From assembly GCF_025809055.1 (NCBI RefSeq), contig NZ_CP075529.1:434001-498000 (forward strand): a stretch of DNA of 64,000 nt, in the 5' to 3' direction. Below the pieces are notes generated by a model. That model was not told the DNA's origin. It was given only the letters and a program-made list of their open reading frames with translations, and did not search any database. Below, piece after piece: positions 27,179 to 36,264 of this stretch. How positions within the stretch are numbered: position 1 is the stretch's first letter; every line of letters begins with the position of its first letter. Position numbers and translations under genes: made by a program. Source of the DNA: Devosia sp. (GTDB lineage Bacteria; Pseudomonadota; Alphaproteobacteria; Rhizobiales; Devosiaceae).

Positions 27179-27967
27179 ATGACCACTGCCCAGGCCGATT
27201 GGTTCGATACGCCCGCGCCCCCGGCCGCGGAGGATATTCTGCGCGTCGAGGTGGGTGGCTATGAGGGCCCGCTGGACCTGCTGCTCGACCTGGCGCGGCG
27301 CCAGAAGGTCGACCTGTCGGCAATCTCGGTGCTGGCACTGGCCGAGCAGTACCTGTCCTTCATCGACAATATGCGCGAACGCCGGATCGAGGTTGCGGCC
27401 GACTATCTGGTGATGGCCGCATGGCTGGCCTATCTCAAGAGCCGGTTGATGGTGCCGCAGGCGCCGGGCGACGAGGAACCGAGCGGGGAAATGCTGGCGG
27501 CCATGCTGCAATTCCGCCTCAAGCGTCTCGAAGCCATGCGCATGGCGGCCAATCGCCTGATGAACCGGCCCAGGCTTGGGTTCCAGATCTACCAGCGCGG
27601 CGCACCCGAGGCGATCGAGATCGCGCGCCGTCCGATCTGGGAGGCGAGCCTGTATGACCTGCTCAAGGCCTATTCGAGCCAGCGCGAGCGCGGCACTGCC
27701 ACCGACTACGCGCCCCGCCTGCGCAATGTGTGGTCCCTGCAGGATGCGCGCGACCTGCTGGTGCGCCTGATCGGCGACTCGATGGAGTGGGTGGCGCTCG
27801 ACGCCTACCTGGTCGACTACCTCGCCCGGCCGGGCGACCGGGCCACCGCGCGGGCGTCAAGTTTTGCATCCAGCCTTGAACTGGTGCGCCAGGGTGAAAT
27901 CGACATGCGGCAGACCGAGACGTTCGGGCCGCTGTTCTTGCGGCGCCGCCGGGGCGAGACGACATGA
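27179..27967 (+). CDS. scpA: Segregation and condensation protein A
   Basis: A 262-residue ScpA kleisin: FEGPLDLLLDLARRQKVDL-type entry block at about residues 21-41 (here YEGPLDLL), a central helical region and a C-terminal winged-helix with QTETFGPLFL. ScpA bridges SMC heads with ScpB in the condensin complex. The start is uncertain: the ATG at 27179 is taken, but an in-frame ATG at 27146 would add 11 residues and neither has a strong ribosome binding site. It overlaps scpB by 4 bases. nagZ, often found just upstream, is absent. Confidence 0.9.
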   Translation: MTTAQADWFDTPAPPAAEDILRVEVGGYEGPLDLLLDLARRQKVDLSAISVLALAEQYLSFIDNMRERRIEVAADYLVMAAWLAYLKSRLMVPQAPGDEEPSGEMLAAMLQFRLKRLEAMRMAANRLMNRPRLGFQIYQRGAPEAIEIARRPIWEASLYDLLKAYSSQRERGTATDYAPRLRNVWSLQDARDLLVRLIGDSMEWVALDAYLVDYLARPGDRATARASSFASSLELVRQGEIDMRQTETFGPLFLRRRRGETT

Positions 27968-28635
27968 ACGCGCCCGATCTGGACGATGCGACCGGGGACG
28001 TGTTCCGGCGCAACCTGCGCATCCTCGAAGCACTGCTTTTCGCATCTGCCGAACCGCTCAGCCTGGCCGATGTGGCGCCCTATCTCGGCGAAGGGGTCAA
28101 TCCCGATGCCCTCATGCTAGCGCTGCAACAGGAGTATGCCGAGCGCGGCGTCAACCTTGTCCGGCGCGGACAGGGCTGGGCTTTCCGCACCGCCGAGGAT
28201 CTGGGCTTTCTGTTGCGGCGCGAAGAACACGAGACCAAGCCCCTGTCGCGCGCGGCGCTCGAAACTTTGTCGATCATTGCCTACCACCAGCCGGCCACGC
28301 GGGCCGAGATCGAGGAAGTGCGCGGGGTCACGACCGGCAAGGGGACGCTGGATCTGCTGATGGAGGCCGGATGGATCCGGATGCGTGGCCGCAGGCGTAC
28401 GCCAGGGCGGCCGGTGACCTATGGCACGACTGAAGCCTTTCTCGATCACTTCGGCCTCGAAAGCCTGAGTGATCTGCCGGGTCTGGATGAACTCAAGGGC
28501 GCAGGTCTGCTCTCGGGCCGCCTGCCGCCAGACCTGCAGATACCCTTGCCCTTCGATGGCGCCTTGCGCGATGACGAAGACCCGCTCGATCCGACCGACG
28601 CGGGCGAGACGGAACACGAGGACGACCAGGACTGA
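27964..28635 (+). CDS. scpB: Segregation and condensation protein B
   Basis: A 223-residue ScpB with two winged-helix domains: ILEALLFASAEPLSLADVA at about 19-37, SRAALETLSIIAYHQPATRAEIEEVRGV at the second, and FLDHFGLESLSDLP near the end, followed by an acidic tail. It regulates the Smc-ScpA ring. Translation is coupled with scpA by a 4-base overlap and its stop overlaps the first base of the next gene. Confidence 0.95.
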   Translation: MNAPDLDDATGDVFRRNLRILEALLFASAEPLSLADVAPYLGEGVNPDALMLALQQEYAERGVNLVRRGQGWAFRTAEDLGFLLRREEHETKPLSRAALETLSIIAYHQPATRAEIEEVRGVTTGKGTLDLLMEAGWIRMRGRRRTPGRPVTYGTTEAFLDHFGLESLSDLPGLDELKGAGLLSGRLPPDLQIPLPFDGALRDDEDPLDPTDAGETEHEDDQD

Positions 28636-29744
28636 TGATGACTGATCAATCCGCCGGAGAACTGCAGGGCTGGGGCGCCCGCGGTACGGCCGGCGTGGCC
28701 TTTGCTGCTTCGCTGGACTTTTCCGACGTCTCGGTATCGCTTGGCGGCAGGACGGTACTCGACCAGTTCAACCTGACGATCCGGCCCGGGGAAATCATCT
28801 GCCTTCTGGGCGAATCCGGATCGGGCAAATCGACCGTGCTGCGCGTCGCCGCAGGCATCCAGCCGGTGAGTTCGGGGCAGGTGTCCATCAACGGCGACGT
28901 CATGTCGGCGCCGGGACGAACGGTGGCCCCGAACAATCGGGGCATTGGCCTCATGTTCCAGGACTACGCGCTGTTCCCGCATATGAGCGTTTTGGACAAT
29001 GTGTTGTTCGGATTGAAAGGGCTGGGCCGGAAAGCGGCCCTGGCCCAGGCGCGATCGGCCCTGCTGCGCGTCGGACTGGGCGAACGCGAAGCCGATTTCC
29101 CGCATCGATTGTCGGGCGGGCAACAGCAGCGACTGGCCCTGGCGCGCAGCGTGGCGCCGCGTCCGGGGGTGTTGCTGCTCGACGAGCCGTTTTCGAGCCT
29201 GGATGCGCGATTGCGCGAAACGGTGCGCGGGGAAACCCTGGCGGTACTGCGCGAAACCCATGCAACGAGCCTCATCGTCACCCACGACCCCGAGGAAGCC
29301 ATGTTGATGGGCGATCGGGTGGCCCTGCTGCGGGCGGGGCGGATCGCCCAGATCGGCACGGCCTCGGAAATCTATCGCAAGCCGGTCGATCTTGCCGCCG
29401 CACGCTTCTTCTCGCCGCTGGCCGAGATTGAAGCGACAGTCCGCAATGGCGCGGCCGAGACGCCGCTGGGGCCAGTGCCGGTCTCGGGCCACGCGGACGG
29501 GGCCCGGGTCGTGGTTGCGGTGCGTCCGACCGGCGCGGTCCGGGTCGAACGGAATGGACCGGGCATACCGGGCCGGCTGGTTGCGCGGCGCGACGCGATC
29601 GGTATCGACATTTGCGAGGTCAAGGTGAGCGGAATTGACGCGCCCCTTGGGGTCAGGCGCCCCGCTGACGGCAATTTGACCGTGGGAGAGGACGTTTTCG
29701 TGACCCTCAACCCGGAACACATCCTTGTGTTTGAACGCGTTTGA
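28635..29744 (+). CDS. Orphan ABC ATPase, FbpC/PotA-like with C-terminal TOBE
   Basis: A 369-residue cytoplasmic ATPase: Walker A GESGSGKST (59-67), Q-loop MFQDYALFPHMSVLDN (Q109), signature LSGGQQQRLALAR (159-171), Walker B LLLDEPFSSLD (about 180-190), and a C-terminal TOBE-like region from about 280. Sequence type is that of the ferric-iron (FbpC) and polyamine importers. No permease or binding protein is adjacent. It starts within scpB's stop codon and precedes tatA, so its cotranscription is with unrelated genes. Its partner must lie elsewhere. Confidence 0.85.
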   Translation: MMTDQSAGELQGWGARGTAGVAFAASLDFSDVSVSLGGRTVLDQFNLTIRPGEIICLLGESGSGKSTVLRVAAGIQPVSSGQVSINGDVMSAPGRTVAPNNRGIGLMFQDYALFPHMSVLDNVLFGLKGLGRKAALAQARSALLRVGLGEREADFPHRLSGGQQQRLALARSVAPRPGVLLLDEPFSSLDARLRETVRGETLAVLRETHATSLIVTHDPEEAMLMGDRVALLRAGRIAQIGTASEIYRKPVDLAAARFFSPLAEIEATVRNGAAETPLGPVPVSGHADGARVVVAVRPTGAVRVERNGPGIPGRLVARRDAIGIDICEVKVSGIDAPLGVRRPADGNLTVGEDVFVTLNPEHILVFERV

Positions 29745-29804
29745 ACCTATTTCTCGGTCTATCTTTTGCGCGTTTCGCGTAACACGAGTTCTAGGGAGAC
29801 CATT

Positions 29805-30023
29805 ATGCACGCGCCATCCATCTGGGGCATTCTCGTTGTCGCCGTTGTCGTTATCCTGCTGTTCGGCCGCGGGAAGATTTCCGGCATGATGGGCGAAGTC
29901 GCCTCGGGCATCAAAGCCTTCCAGAAGGGCATGAAGGACGACGACAAGCCGGCTGAACGCATTCAGGCCGAAGCGCCGCGTACCGTCGATGCAACTGAAG
30001 TGGACAAGAGCAAGGACGCCTGA
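29805..30023 (+). CDS. tatA: Sec-independent translocase subunit TatA
   Basis: A 72-residue TatA: one N-terminal membrane helix (IWGILVVAVVVILLFG), the hinge GRGK, an amphipathic helix (MMGEVASGIKAFQKGM) and an acidic/charged tail. TatA oligomerises to form the twin-arginine translocation pore. AGGGAG precedes the ATG at 29805 by about 6 bases; a longer frame from 29766 is rejected. Confidence 0.95.
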   Translation: MHAPSIWGILVVAVVVILLFGRGKISGMMGEVASGIKAFQKGMKDDDKPAERIQAEAPRTVDATEVDKSKDA

Positions 30024-30078
30024 TCGCGTCCTCCTGCTCGACCACTAGGCGGTTCGCCGCCGTTCGGAGACTTTTCCC

Positions 30079-30852
30079 ATGCTCGGCCTAGGCTGGACAG
30101 AGATGCTGGTGATCGGCGTCGTGGCGCTGATTTTCATCGGTCCCAAGGATTTGCCGGTCGTCATGGGGCGGATTGGCAAGGTCATCGGCCAGGTTCAACG
30201 CATGGGGCGCGAGTTCCAGCGCGAAATCAACCGCACGACCGGGCTCGACGAAGTGCGCAATCTGCGCAGCACCATCACCGATCCCCTGAAAAAGACCGCT
30301 GACGAAATCCGCAAGGAATTCAATGCCATCGGCAAGGATGGGCAGCAGTCGCCAACCGGGGCCCTGAAGCCCACGGACCCCAAGACCGAAAGTGTCGTCG
30401 ACGCCATCAAGGATCAGGCCGGCATGGCCGAGCCGAAGAAGACGACGGACGAGTTGGCGGCGGACTATGGGTTCAAGCCCAGCGTTGCGGCCAAGCCTGT
30501 GAAGGGTACGCGGACCACCCCGCCGACTTTTGCCGATACCACCGCCGGAAAGGCCAAGGCAGCGGCCGAGGCGCCGGTCAAGGCCGCCCGCAGCACGGCC
30601 AAGCCCGCCAGCGCCAAGAAGACGCCCGCACGGACATCCACCAAGACCGAAGCACCGGCCGGGGAGGCGAAAAAGCCTGTTCGCCGCACGGCCGCAAAAC
30701 CCGCCGCGGCCAAGGCCGCCAGCGCCAAGCCAGCCAAGGCCACGGCTGCGCCTGCGACCGCCGCGGTCGAGACGCCGGCGACAGAACAAGCCAAGCCCGC
30801 CAAACCGCGCGCACCGCGCAAGAAGCCGGCCAAAACGGCTGAGAAGAGCTGA
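30079..30852 (+). CDS. tatB: Sec-independent translocase subunit TatB, long Lys/Ala/Pro tail
   Basis: A 257-residue TatB: N-terminal membrane helix (LGWTEMLVIGVVALIFIGPKDLP) and amphipathic helix (GRIGKVIGQVQRMGREFQREI), then a tail from about 130 dominated by Lys, Ala, Pro and Thr, with AKPAAAKAASAKPAKAT-like repeats. TatB with TatC recognises twin-arginine signal peptides. E. coli TatB is 171 residues, so the tail is extra and is histone-H1-like in composition. It is followed by tatC after 2 bases. Confidence 0.93.
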   Translation: MLGLGWTEMLVIGVVALIFIGPKDLPVVMGRIGKVIGQVQRMGREFQREINRTTGLDEVRNLRSTITDPLKKTADEIRKEFNAIGKDGQQSPTGALKPTDPKTESVVDAIKDQAGMAEPKKTTDELAADYGFKPSVAAKPVKGTRTTPPTFADTTAGKAKAAAEAPVKAARSTAKPASAKKTPARTSTKTEAPAGEAKKPVRRTAAKPAAAKAASAKPAKATAAPATAAVETPATEQAKPAKPRAPRKKPAKTAEKS

Positions 30853-30854
30853 TC

Positions 30855-31688
30855 ATGGCCGAGACCACGCCGCAGATCGAAGACAAGAGCGCCGCCAAGC
30901 CGGAGCCCGAAGACGAACTGGCCGGTAGCGAAGCGCCGCTGCTCGAACACCTGGTGGAACTGCGCAAGCGCCTGATCCACAGCTCGATCGTCCTGGTCGT
31001 GCTGCTGGTGATCTGCTTCATCTTCGCCGGCAATATTTTCGATATCCTGCTCAATCCCTATCGGTCGCTCTATTCCGATCCGGGCGAGATGGAGCTGATC
31101 TATACGGCGCCGCAGGAATTCTTCTTTACCCAGCTCAACCTGGCCTTCTTCGGTGCGGTGTTCATCGGCTTCCCTTATCTGGCGACCCAGATCTATGGCT
31201 TTGTCGCGCCCGGGCTCTACAAGCACGAGCGCAAGGCGCTGGTACCGTATCTGGTGGCCACGCCGGTATTTTTCCTGCTTGGCGCCCTGATGGTCTATTT
31301 CGTGGTGCTGCCCATGGCGCTCGGCTTCTTCGCCGGGATGCAGACCGAGGAGATCAAGCTTCTCGCCAAGGTTTCGGAATATCTCGGCCTGGCGATGACG
31401 CTGATCCTGGCCTTCGGCATCTGTTTCCAGTTGCCCGTGGTGCTGACCCTGCTTGCCCAGATCGAACTCATCAATGTCGAGCAGCTGAAAAAGGGCCGGC
31501 GCTACGCCATCGTGGGCATTATCGCCGCTGCCGCCTTCATCACGCCGCCCGATCCGATTTCCCAGATCGGTCTTGCCTTGCCGATGTACGGGCTCTACGA
31601 ACTCGCCATTCTGTCCGTCAGGATGATCGAGAAGCGCCGCGCCAAGGCTCTGGCCGAGGAAGAGGCCAAGGCTTCCGCCGAATCCTGA
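30855..31688 (+). CDS. tatC: Sec-independent translocase subunit TatC
   Basis: A 277-residue polytopic protein with six hydrophobic segments and the TatC landmarks HLVELRKRLI, the conserved EFFFTQLNLAFFGA and GFVAPGLYKHERKA. TatC is the receptor for twin-arginine signal peptides. It completes tatABC; a candidate substrate, the cyclophilin at 63410, carries a TRRTF motif. Confidence 0.97.
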   Translation: MAETTPQIEDKSAAKPEPEDELAGSEAPLLEHLVELRKRLIHSSIVLVVLLVICFIFAGNIFDILLNPYRSLYSDPGEMELIYTAPQEFFFTQLNLAFFGAVFIGFPYLATQIYGFVAPGLYKHERKALVPYLVATPVFFLLGALMVYFVVLPMALGFFAGMQTEEIKLLAKVSEYLGLAMTLILAFGICFQLPVVLTLLAQIELINVEQLKKGRRYAIVGIIAAAAFITPPDPISQIGLALPMYGLYELAILSVRMIEKRRAKALAEEEAKASAES

Positions 31689-31783
31689 TAGTCACGTTTG
31701 CGCCCTGTCCCAGCCGCCATGCCCGGCACGGGGCAGGGCCATTGGTTGTTTGAAACGAGAGGCGGGCTGGACCCCGTAAAGCG

Positions 31784-33112
31784 ATGTTCGATATCAAGTG
31801 GATCCGAGACAATCCCGACGCCTTCGATACGGCCATGAGCCAGCGCAAGAATGTCTCCGTCCGCTCGTCCACCCTGCTCGAAATCGACGACCGCCGCCGC
31901 CAGATCATCGTGCGCCTCAACGAGGCCCAGGAAAAGCGCAACAGCATGTCCAAGCAGATCGGACAGGCCAAGGCGCAAAAGGACGAGGCCCGCGCACAGG
32001 CCCTGATGGCCGAAGTCGCCGCGCTCAAGGAATCCATTCCGGCCGGTGAGGCCGAAGAGCGGGCCGTGGAAAAGGAACTGCGCGACGCGCTGTCGTCCAT
32101 CCCCAACATGGCGCTCGCGGATGTGCCGGTGGGCGACGACGAAGCCGACAATGTCGAGTATTTCGGGCCCAATGGCTCGGCGGCCACCGTGTCGAAAGTG
32201 CGCGCGCCCAAGCCGGCCTTTGCCTTCGCGCCGAAAGAGCATTTCGAAATCGGTGTTGCCGAAAAGGACATGGATTTCGAGATCGCGGCAAAACTCTCGG
32301 GCAGCCGGTTCGTGGTGCTCAAGGGGCAGATTGCCCGGCTGGAACGTGCGCTGGGCCAGTTCATGCTCGATATGCACACCACCGAGCACGGCTATCTTGA
32401 AGTGCAGCCGCCGGTGCTGGTGCGCGACGATGCGCTGTTCGGGACCGGCCAGTTGCCGAAATTCGAGGACGACCTGTTCTTCACGCCGCATGGCGAGGGG
32501 CGCCTGGCGCTGATCCCCACCGCCGAAGTGCCGATGACGAACTTTGTCCGCGAAACCATCCTGGCCGAGGAAGAGCTCCCGCTGCGCTTCACGGCGCTGA
32601 CCTCCTGCTTCCGTTCGGAAGCCGGTTCGGCCGGGCGGGACACGCGCGGCATGTTGCGCCAGCACCAGTTCAACAAGGTGGAACTGGTGGCGATCACCAC
32701 GCCGGAAGAATCCGAAAACGAGCATGAGCGGATGCTGGTCGCCGCCGAAGCAGTGTTGCAGCGGCTGGGGCTGCATTATCGGGTGATGAAGCTGTGCACC
32801 GGCGACATGGGTTTTGGCGCCCGGCGGACCTATGACATGGAAGTCTGGCTGCCGGGGCAGGATACTTATCGCGAGATTTCCTCGGTTTCGGTCTGCGGCG
32901 ATTTCCAGGCCCGGCGCATGGAGGCCCGCTACCGGCCGCGCGGCGAGAAACAGGCGCCACGCTATGTGCATACGCTCAACGGCTCGGGCACGGCCGTCGG
33001 CCGCTGCCTGATCGCGGTGCTTGAAAACTACCAACAGGAAGACGGTTCGGTTCTGATCCCCGAAGCCCTCAAACCCTATATGGGCGGCATCACCTCGATC
33101 GGCGGGCGCTGA
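31784..33112 (+). CDS. serS: Seryl-tRNA synthetase
   Basis: A 442-residue class II synthetase: N-terminal long coiled-coil arm that contacts the tRNA variable loop (DRRRQIIVRLNEAQEKRNSM), then motif 2 (FRSEAGSAGRDTRG) and motif 3 (GDFQARRMEARYR) with the ATP site. It charges tRNA-Ser and tRNA-Sec. Conserved position between tatC and surE; surE begins one base after its stop. Confidence 0.97.
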   Translation: MFDIKWIRDNPDAFDTAMSQRKNVSVRSSTLLEIDDRRRQIIVRLNEAQEKRNSMSKQIGQAKAQKDEARAQALMAEVAALKESIPAGEAEERAVEKELRDALSSIPNMALADVPVGDDEADNVEYFGPNGSAATVSKVRAPKPAFAFAPKEHFEIGVAEKDMDFEIAAKLSGSRFVVLKGQIARLERALGQFMLDMHTTEHGYLEVQPPVLVRDDALFGTGQLPKFEDDLFFTPHGEGRLALIPTAEVPMTNFVRETILAEEELPLRFTALTSCFRSEAGSAGRDTRGMLRQHQFNKVELVAITTPEESENEHERMLVAAEAVLQRLGLHYRVMKLCTGDMGFGARRTYDMEVWLPGQDTYREISSVSVCGDFQARRMEARYRPRGEKQAPRYVHTLNGSGTAVGRCLIAVLENYQQEDGSVLIPEALKPYMGGITSIGGR

Positions 33113-33113
33113 G

Positions 33114-33896
33114 ATGGCCCTGCGCATCCTCATCACCAATGATGATGGCGTGGATGCGCCGGGCCTGGCCGTCATGGCCGAGATTGCCCACGCGGTTTCC
33201 GACGATGTCTGGATCGTGGCTCCCGATGGCAATCAATCCGGGGCAGGGCACCGGTTCACCTTCGGCCGCGAACTCACCTTCGAGGCCCGCGGGGATCGGC
33301 GTTTTGCCGTCAAAGGCGGCTCCCCCGCCGATTGCGTCGTCGCTGGAATGACGCATCTCCTAGGTGACCGGCCGGCAGACCTCGTGTTGTCGGGCGTCAA
33401 TGCCGGGCAGAACCTGGGCGATATCGTCAATTGTTCGGGTACGGCTGCGGGCGCGCGCGAGGGGGTCCTGCAGGGCGCCATCGGCATCGCCATGAGCCAG
33501 TCGATGAACTACGACATCACGCATACGCCCGACTGGGCCAATGCCAGCCGCTTCGGTGCCGACGTGGTCCGCGCCATTCTGGCTGCGCATGACGGGCACG
33601 ACGTGTTCTACAACGTCAATTTCCCCTATTGCGAACCGGACGCTGTCAGCGGACTGGCCGCCGTGGCGCATCAGCGCTTTTCCCGCTCGCCGATCCGGTA
33701 TTATTCGAGCGACGACGACGATGGCTTCTATATGGCCATTCCCGAAACGCCGCTGCCGCTCGATCCGGAAGCGGATTTCGAGCGCTTGCGGCGCGGCAAT
33801 GCCATTACGGTCACGCCCTTTGCCTTGCAACAGACGCACCAACAGGCCCTGGAAGGCCTTGCAGGGATGAGCCTGAAGCCCCGCCACGAGGGCTAA
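33114..33896 (+). CDS. surE: 5'/3'-nucleotidase SurE
   Basis: A 260-residue SurE phosphatase with the metal-binding ITNDDGVDAPG near the N terminus, PDGNQSGAGH, and SGVNAGQNLGD with YSGTAAGAREG-type block (here NCSGTAAGAREG). It removes phosphate from nucleoside 5' and 3' monophosphates. The pcm gene which commonly follows surE in relatives is missing; nlpD comes next after 154 bases. Confidence 0.95.
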   Translation: MALRILITNDDGVDAPGLAVMAEIAHAVSDDVWIVAPDGNQSGAGHRFTFGRELTFEARGDRRFAVKGGSPADCVVAGMTHLLGDRPADLVLSGVNAGQNLGDIVNCSGTAAGAREGVLQGAIGIAMSQSMNYDITHTPDWANASRFGADVVRAILAAHDGHDVFYNVNFPYCEPDAVSGLAAVAHQRFSRSPIRYYSSDDDDGFYMAIPETPLPLDPEADFERLRRGNAITVTPFALQQTHQQALEGLAGMSLKPRHEG

Positions 33897-33980
33897 ATTC
33901 AGGCCCGCGACGGGCACGGCGTCTTAACCTTACTCCATCCTGAATCGGCCGATGACGATTTCACGCAAATCGCATCGGCT

Positions 33981-33995
33981 TTAAACTCGTCTTTA
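33981..33995. promoter_or_regulatory. Possible degenerate CtrA site (TTAA-N7-TTTA)
   Basis: A near-match to TTAA-N7-TTAA lies 56-70 bases before the NlpD-like start, with one mismatch in the second half-site. Plausible because the gene acts at division, but weak. Confidence 0.25.
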
Positions 33996-34050
33996 CCTTA
34001 CCGGCGTAGCGTCACAGTCAGTTGTTGAGTACCTGCGTACGAGTAAGCCG

Positions 34051-35340
34051 ATGAGTATTCGCGTCTCCCCGCGGACCTACAGGAATACGCTGGCTGTTGC
34101 CGGTCTTGTGGTTGCCGCTGTTGGATTGTCTGGTTGTTCCAGTCTTGGCAGTCGCACGCTCGGTGATGCCACTGTGACCAATTCAGTCACACAATCCGCC
34201 CCCGCTACCATCAATCAGCCGATGCCGGCCAGTCTTGGTGCTCCGCCGACCATGCAGGTCGCCGAGCAGCAGTTCCTGCCGCCCGCGCCGCTTGGCTCCA
34301 ATACTGCAGGGGGCTGGGGTGGTGGCCAGACGATTTCGCCTTCACCCGTCCAATCCGGCTATGTGCAGCCGGTCGGAACCTCTCCGATCGCACTGGGGGC
34401 GGCCACGCCCTCCGTTCAGTCCCAAGACCTTCCTGTATTGAGTTCGTCGCCGACAATGGGAGCTTCACAAGCCATGCCCGCCCAGCAAACCCTCGCCCCG
34501 ATGCAGCCTGCGCCGGCTGTCGCCGCCCTGGGCGCCACATCCCCCAGCGCCGCGCTGCCGGTCAATTCCGCCGTGCCGGCCGCCGCTCCTGCCGCCAACA
34601 CCAACGGCTACACCCACACCATTGCCGGTGGCGAGTCGCTCTACACCATCGCCCGCCGCTACGATGTGACCACGCAGGCCATCGTCCAGGCCAATGGCCT
34701 GTCCTCACCGGACAAGATCGTGGTTGGCCAGCAAATCATCATTCCCGGCCGTTCGGACCTGATCCGCACGCCGAGCAGCCCCACGGTGCAGATGGCCAGC
34801 ACAGCTCCGGCAGCCGGCAACCTGACCCTGCCAAATACCCGCCCGGCCGAAGCCGGTGCGCCGGTCGCCCAGGTGGCGACCACGCCCGCTCCGGCTCCGG
34901 TACAGGCTGCACCCGCGCAGGCTGCGCCGGTCCAGGTCGCAACGGCGCCGGCAGCAGAGCCGGTCATGTCGGGCAATGACAAGTTCGGCTGGCCGGTCTC
35001 GGGCCGCGTCATCACCGATTTCGCGGCCTCGCGCGGCACCGGCATCAATATCGACGTGCCGGAAGGCTCGGCGGTCAAGGCAGCCGAAAACGGCACCGTC
35101 ATCTATGTCGGCTCCGGCGTGGAAGGATATGGCAATCTCGTGCTCATCCGGCACCCGAATGGCTACGTTTCGGCCTATGCCCACCTCAAGGACATGGGCG
35201 TCGCCAAGGGTACCAATGTCAATCGCGGTGACTCGATCGGCACGGTCGGTGCAACCGGTTCCGTCTCCCGCCCGCAACTGCATTTCGAACTGCGCAAGGG
35301 CGCGACGCCGGTCGACCCGGTGCCGCTGCTGGCCAGCTAA
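34051..35340 (+). CDS. nlpD: NlpD-like lipoprotein (LysM + degenerate M23)
   Basis: A 429-residue lipoprotein: lipobox LSGC with Cys29, a Pro/Ala-rich linker, a LysM domain at about 187-233 (YTHTIAGGESLYTIARRYDV), and a C-terminal LytM/M23 domain (about 310-425). The M23 core keeps two His (in YAHL and QLHFEL) but where active enzymes have HxxxD it reads RGTGINIDV, with Thr and Asn at the two metal ligands. It is therefore probably a non-catalytic amidase activator for septum splitting, like E. coli NlpD. Confidence 0.85.
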   Translation: MSIRVSPRTYRNTLAVAGLVVAAVGLSGCSSLGSRTLGDATVTNSVTQSAPATINQPMPASLGAPPTMQVAEQQFLPPAPLGSNTAGGWGGGQTISPSPVQSGYVQPVGTSPIALGAATPSVQSQDLPVLSSSPTMGASQAMPAQQTLAPMQPAPAVAALGATSPSAALPVNSAVPAAAPAANTNGYTHTIAGGESLYTIARRYDVTTQAIVQANGLSSPDKIVVGQQIIIPGRSDLIRTPSSPTVQMASTAPAAGNLTLPNTRPAEAGAPVAQVATTPAPAPVQAAPAQAAPVQVATAPAAEPVMSGNDKFGWPVSGRVITDFAASRGTGINIDVPEGSAVKAAENGTVIYVGSGVEGYGNLVLIRHPNGYVSAYAHLKDMGVAKGTNVNRGDSIGTVGATGSVSRPQLHFELRKGATPVDPVPLLAS

Positions 35341-35362
35341 GAACTGTCACTCTCCAAAGCAG

Positions 35363-35402
35363 AACAAGGGCCGGGCGTGGTGCACCGGCCCTTGTTGTTT
35401 TT
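35363..35402 (+). terminator. Terminator of nlpD-like gene
   Basis: AACAAGGGCCGG and CCGGCCCTTGTT pair as a 12-base-pair stem with a 10-base loop, followed by GTTTTT. It lies directly between convergent genes; the T run ends inside the stop codon of the gene on the other strand. Confidence 0.85.
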
Positions 35403-36264
35403 AGACCGCCTTGCCTTCCTCGCCCGCCAGGGTGCGCACCAGCTGGATGGCGACACGGCCCGAGCGTGATCCGCGCGTCGCGGCCCATTCGATGGCGCGG
35501 GCGCGCAACTGGTCAGGGCTGATAGCCAGGCCATAGAAATCGGCATATCCGGCGACCATGGCCAGATATGTGTCCTGATCCGAATTGTGAAAACCGAGCC
35601 ACAGGCCGAACCGGTCGGACAGGGAAACCTTTTCTTCGACCGCTTCGCTGGGATTGATGGCTGTGGACCGTTCGTTCTCGATCATGTCGCGCGGCATGAG
35701 GTGCCGCCGGTTGGACGTTGCGTAGAACAAGACGTTGTCGGGCCGCCCCTCCAATCCGCCATCGAGAATGGTCTTGAGCGACTTGTAGCTGGTTTCGCCG
35801 CTGTCAAAACTGAGGTCATCGCAAAAGACGATGAAGCGGGCCGCTTGCCCGGAAATGGCCCGCATCAGCTGTGGCAGGGTTTCGAGATCCTCCCGGGCAA
35901 TTTCGATCAGCACCAGGCGCTCGAAGCCCGGGCGCGATTCGATGTCGGCGTGGATAGCCTTGACCAGCGATGACTTGCCCATGCCCCGCGCGCCCCAGAG
36001 CAGGGCATTGTTGGCACCGTGACCACGGGCGAACTGTTCGCTGTTGGCAAGCAGGATGTCGCGCACCTGATCGATGCCGCGCAGCATGGCGAGGGGCACA
36101 CGGCTGACCTGGCGGACCGGGAACAGGGAATGGGTTTCGCCCTGCCAGTGATAGGCATTTTCCGGTCCGAGCACGAATGCGCCGGCGCCATTCCGCTCGC
36201 CGATCGAATGGGCGATGGCCTCGAGCGCTTCGGCAATTCGGCCCAGATAGTCTTTCGTCTTCAC
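35401..36264 (-). CDS. AAA ATPase, DUF815 family
   Basis: A 287-residue P-loop ATPase of the DUF815 type: N-terminal helical part, Walker A GARGMGKSS (91-99), Walker B FIVFCDDLSFD (about 135-145), sensor ATSNRRHLMP (about 178-187) and an arginine-rich lid. Residues 1-88 include the characteristic FPVRQVSRVPLAML-like block. The biological role of this widespread alphaproteobacterial family is not established. Monocistronic, convergent with nlpD-like gene. Confidence 0.85.
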   Translation of the reverse strand: MKTKDYLGRIAEALEAIAHSIGERNGAGAFVLGPENAYHWQGETHSLFPVRQVSRVPLAMLRGIDQVRDILLANSEQFARGHGANNALLWGARGMGKSSLVKAIHADIESRPGFERLVLIEIAREDLETLPQLMRAISGQAARFIVFCDDLSFDSGETSYKSLKTILDGGLEGRPDNVLFYATSNRRHLMPRDMIENERSTAINPSEAVEEKVSLSDRFGLWLGFHNSDQDTYLAMVAGYADFYGLAISPDQLRARAIEWAATRGSRSGRVAIQLVRTLAGEEGKAV

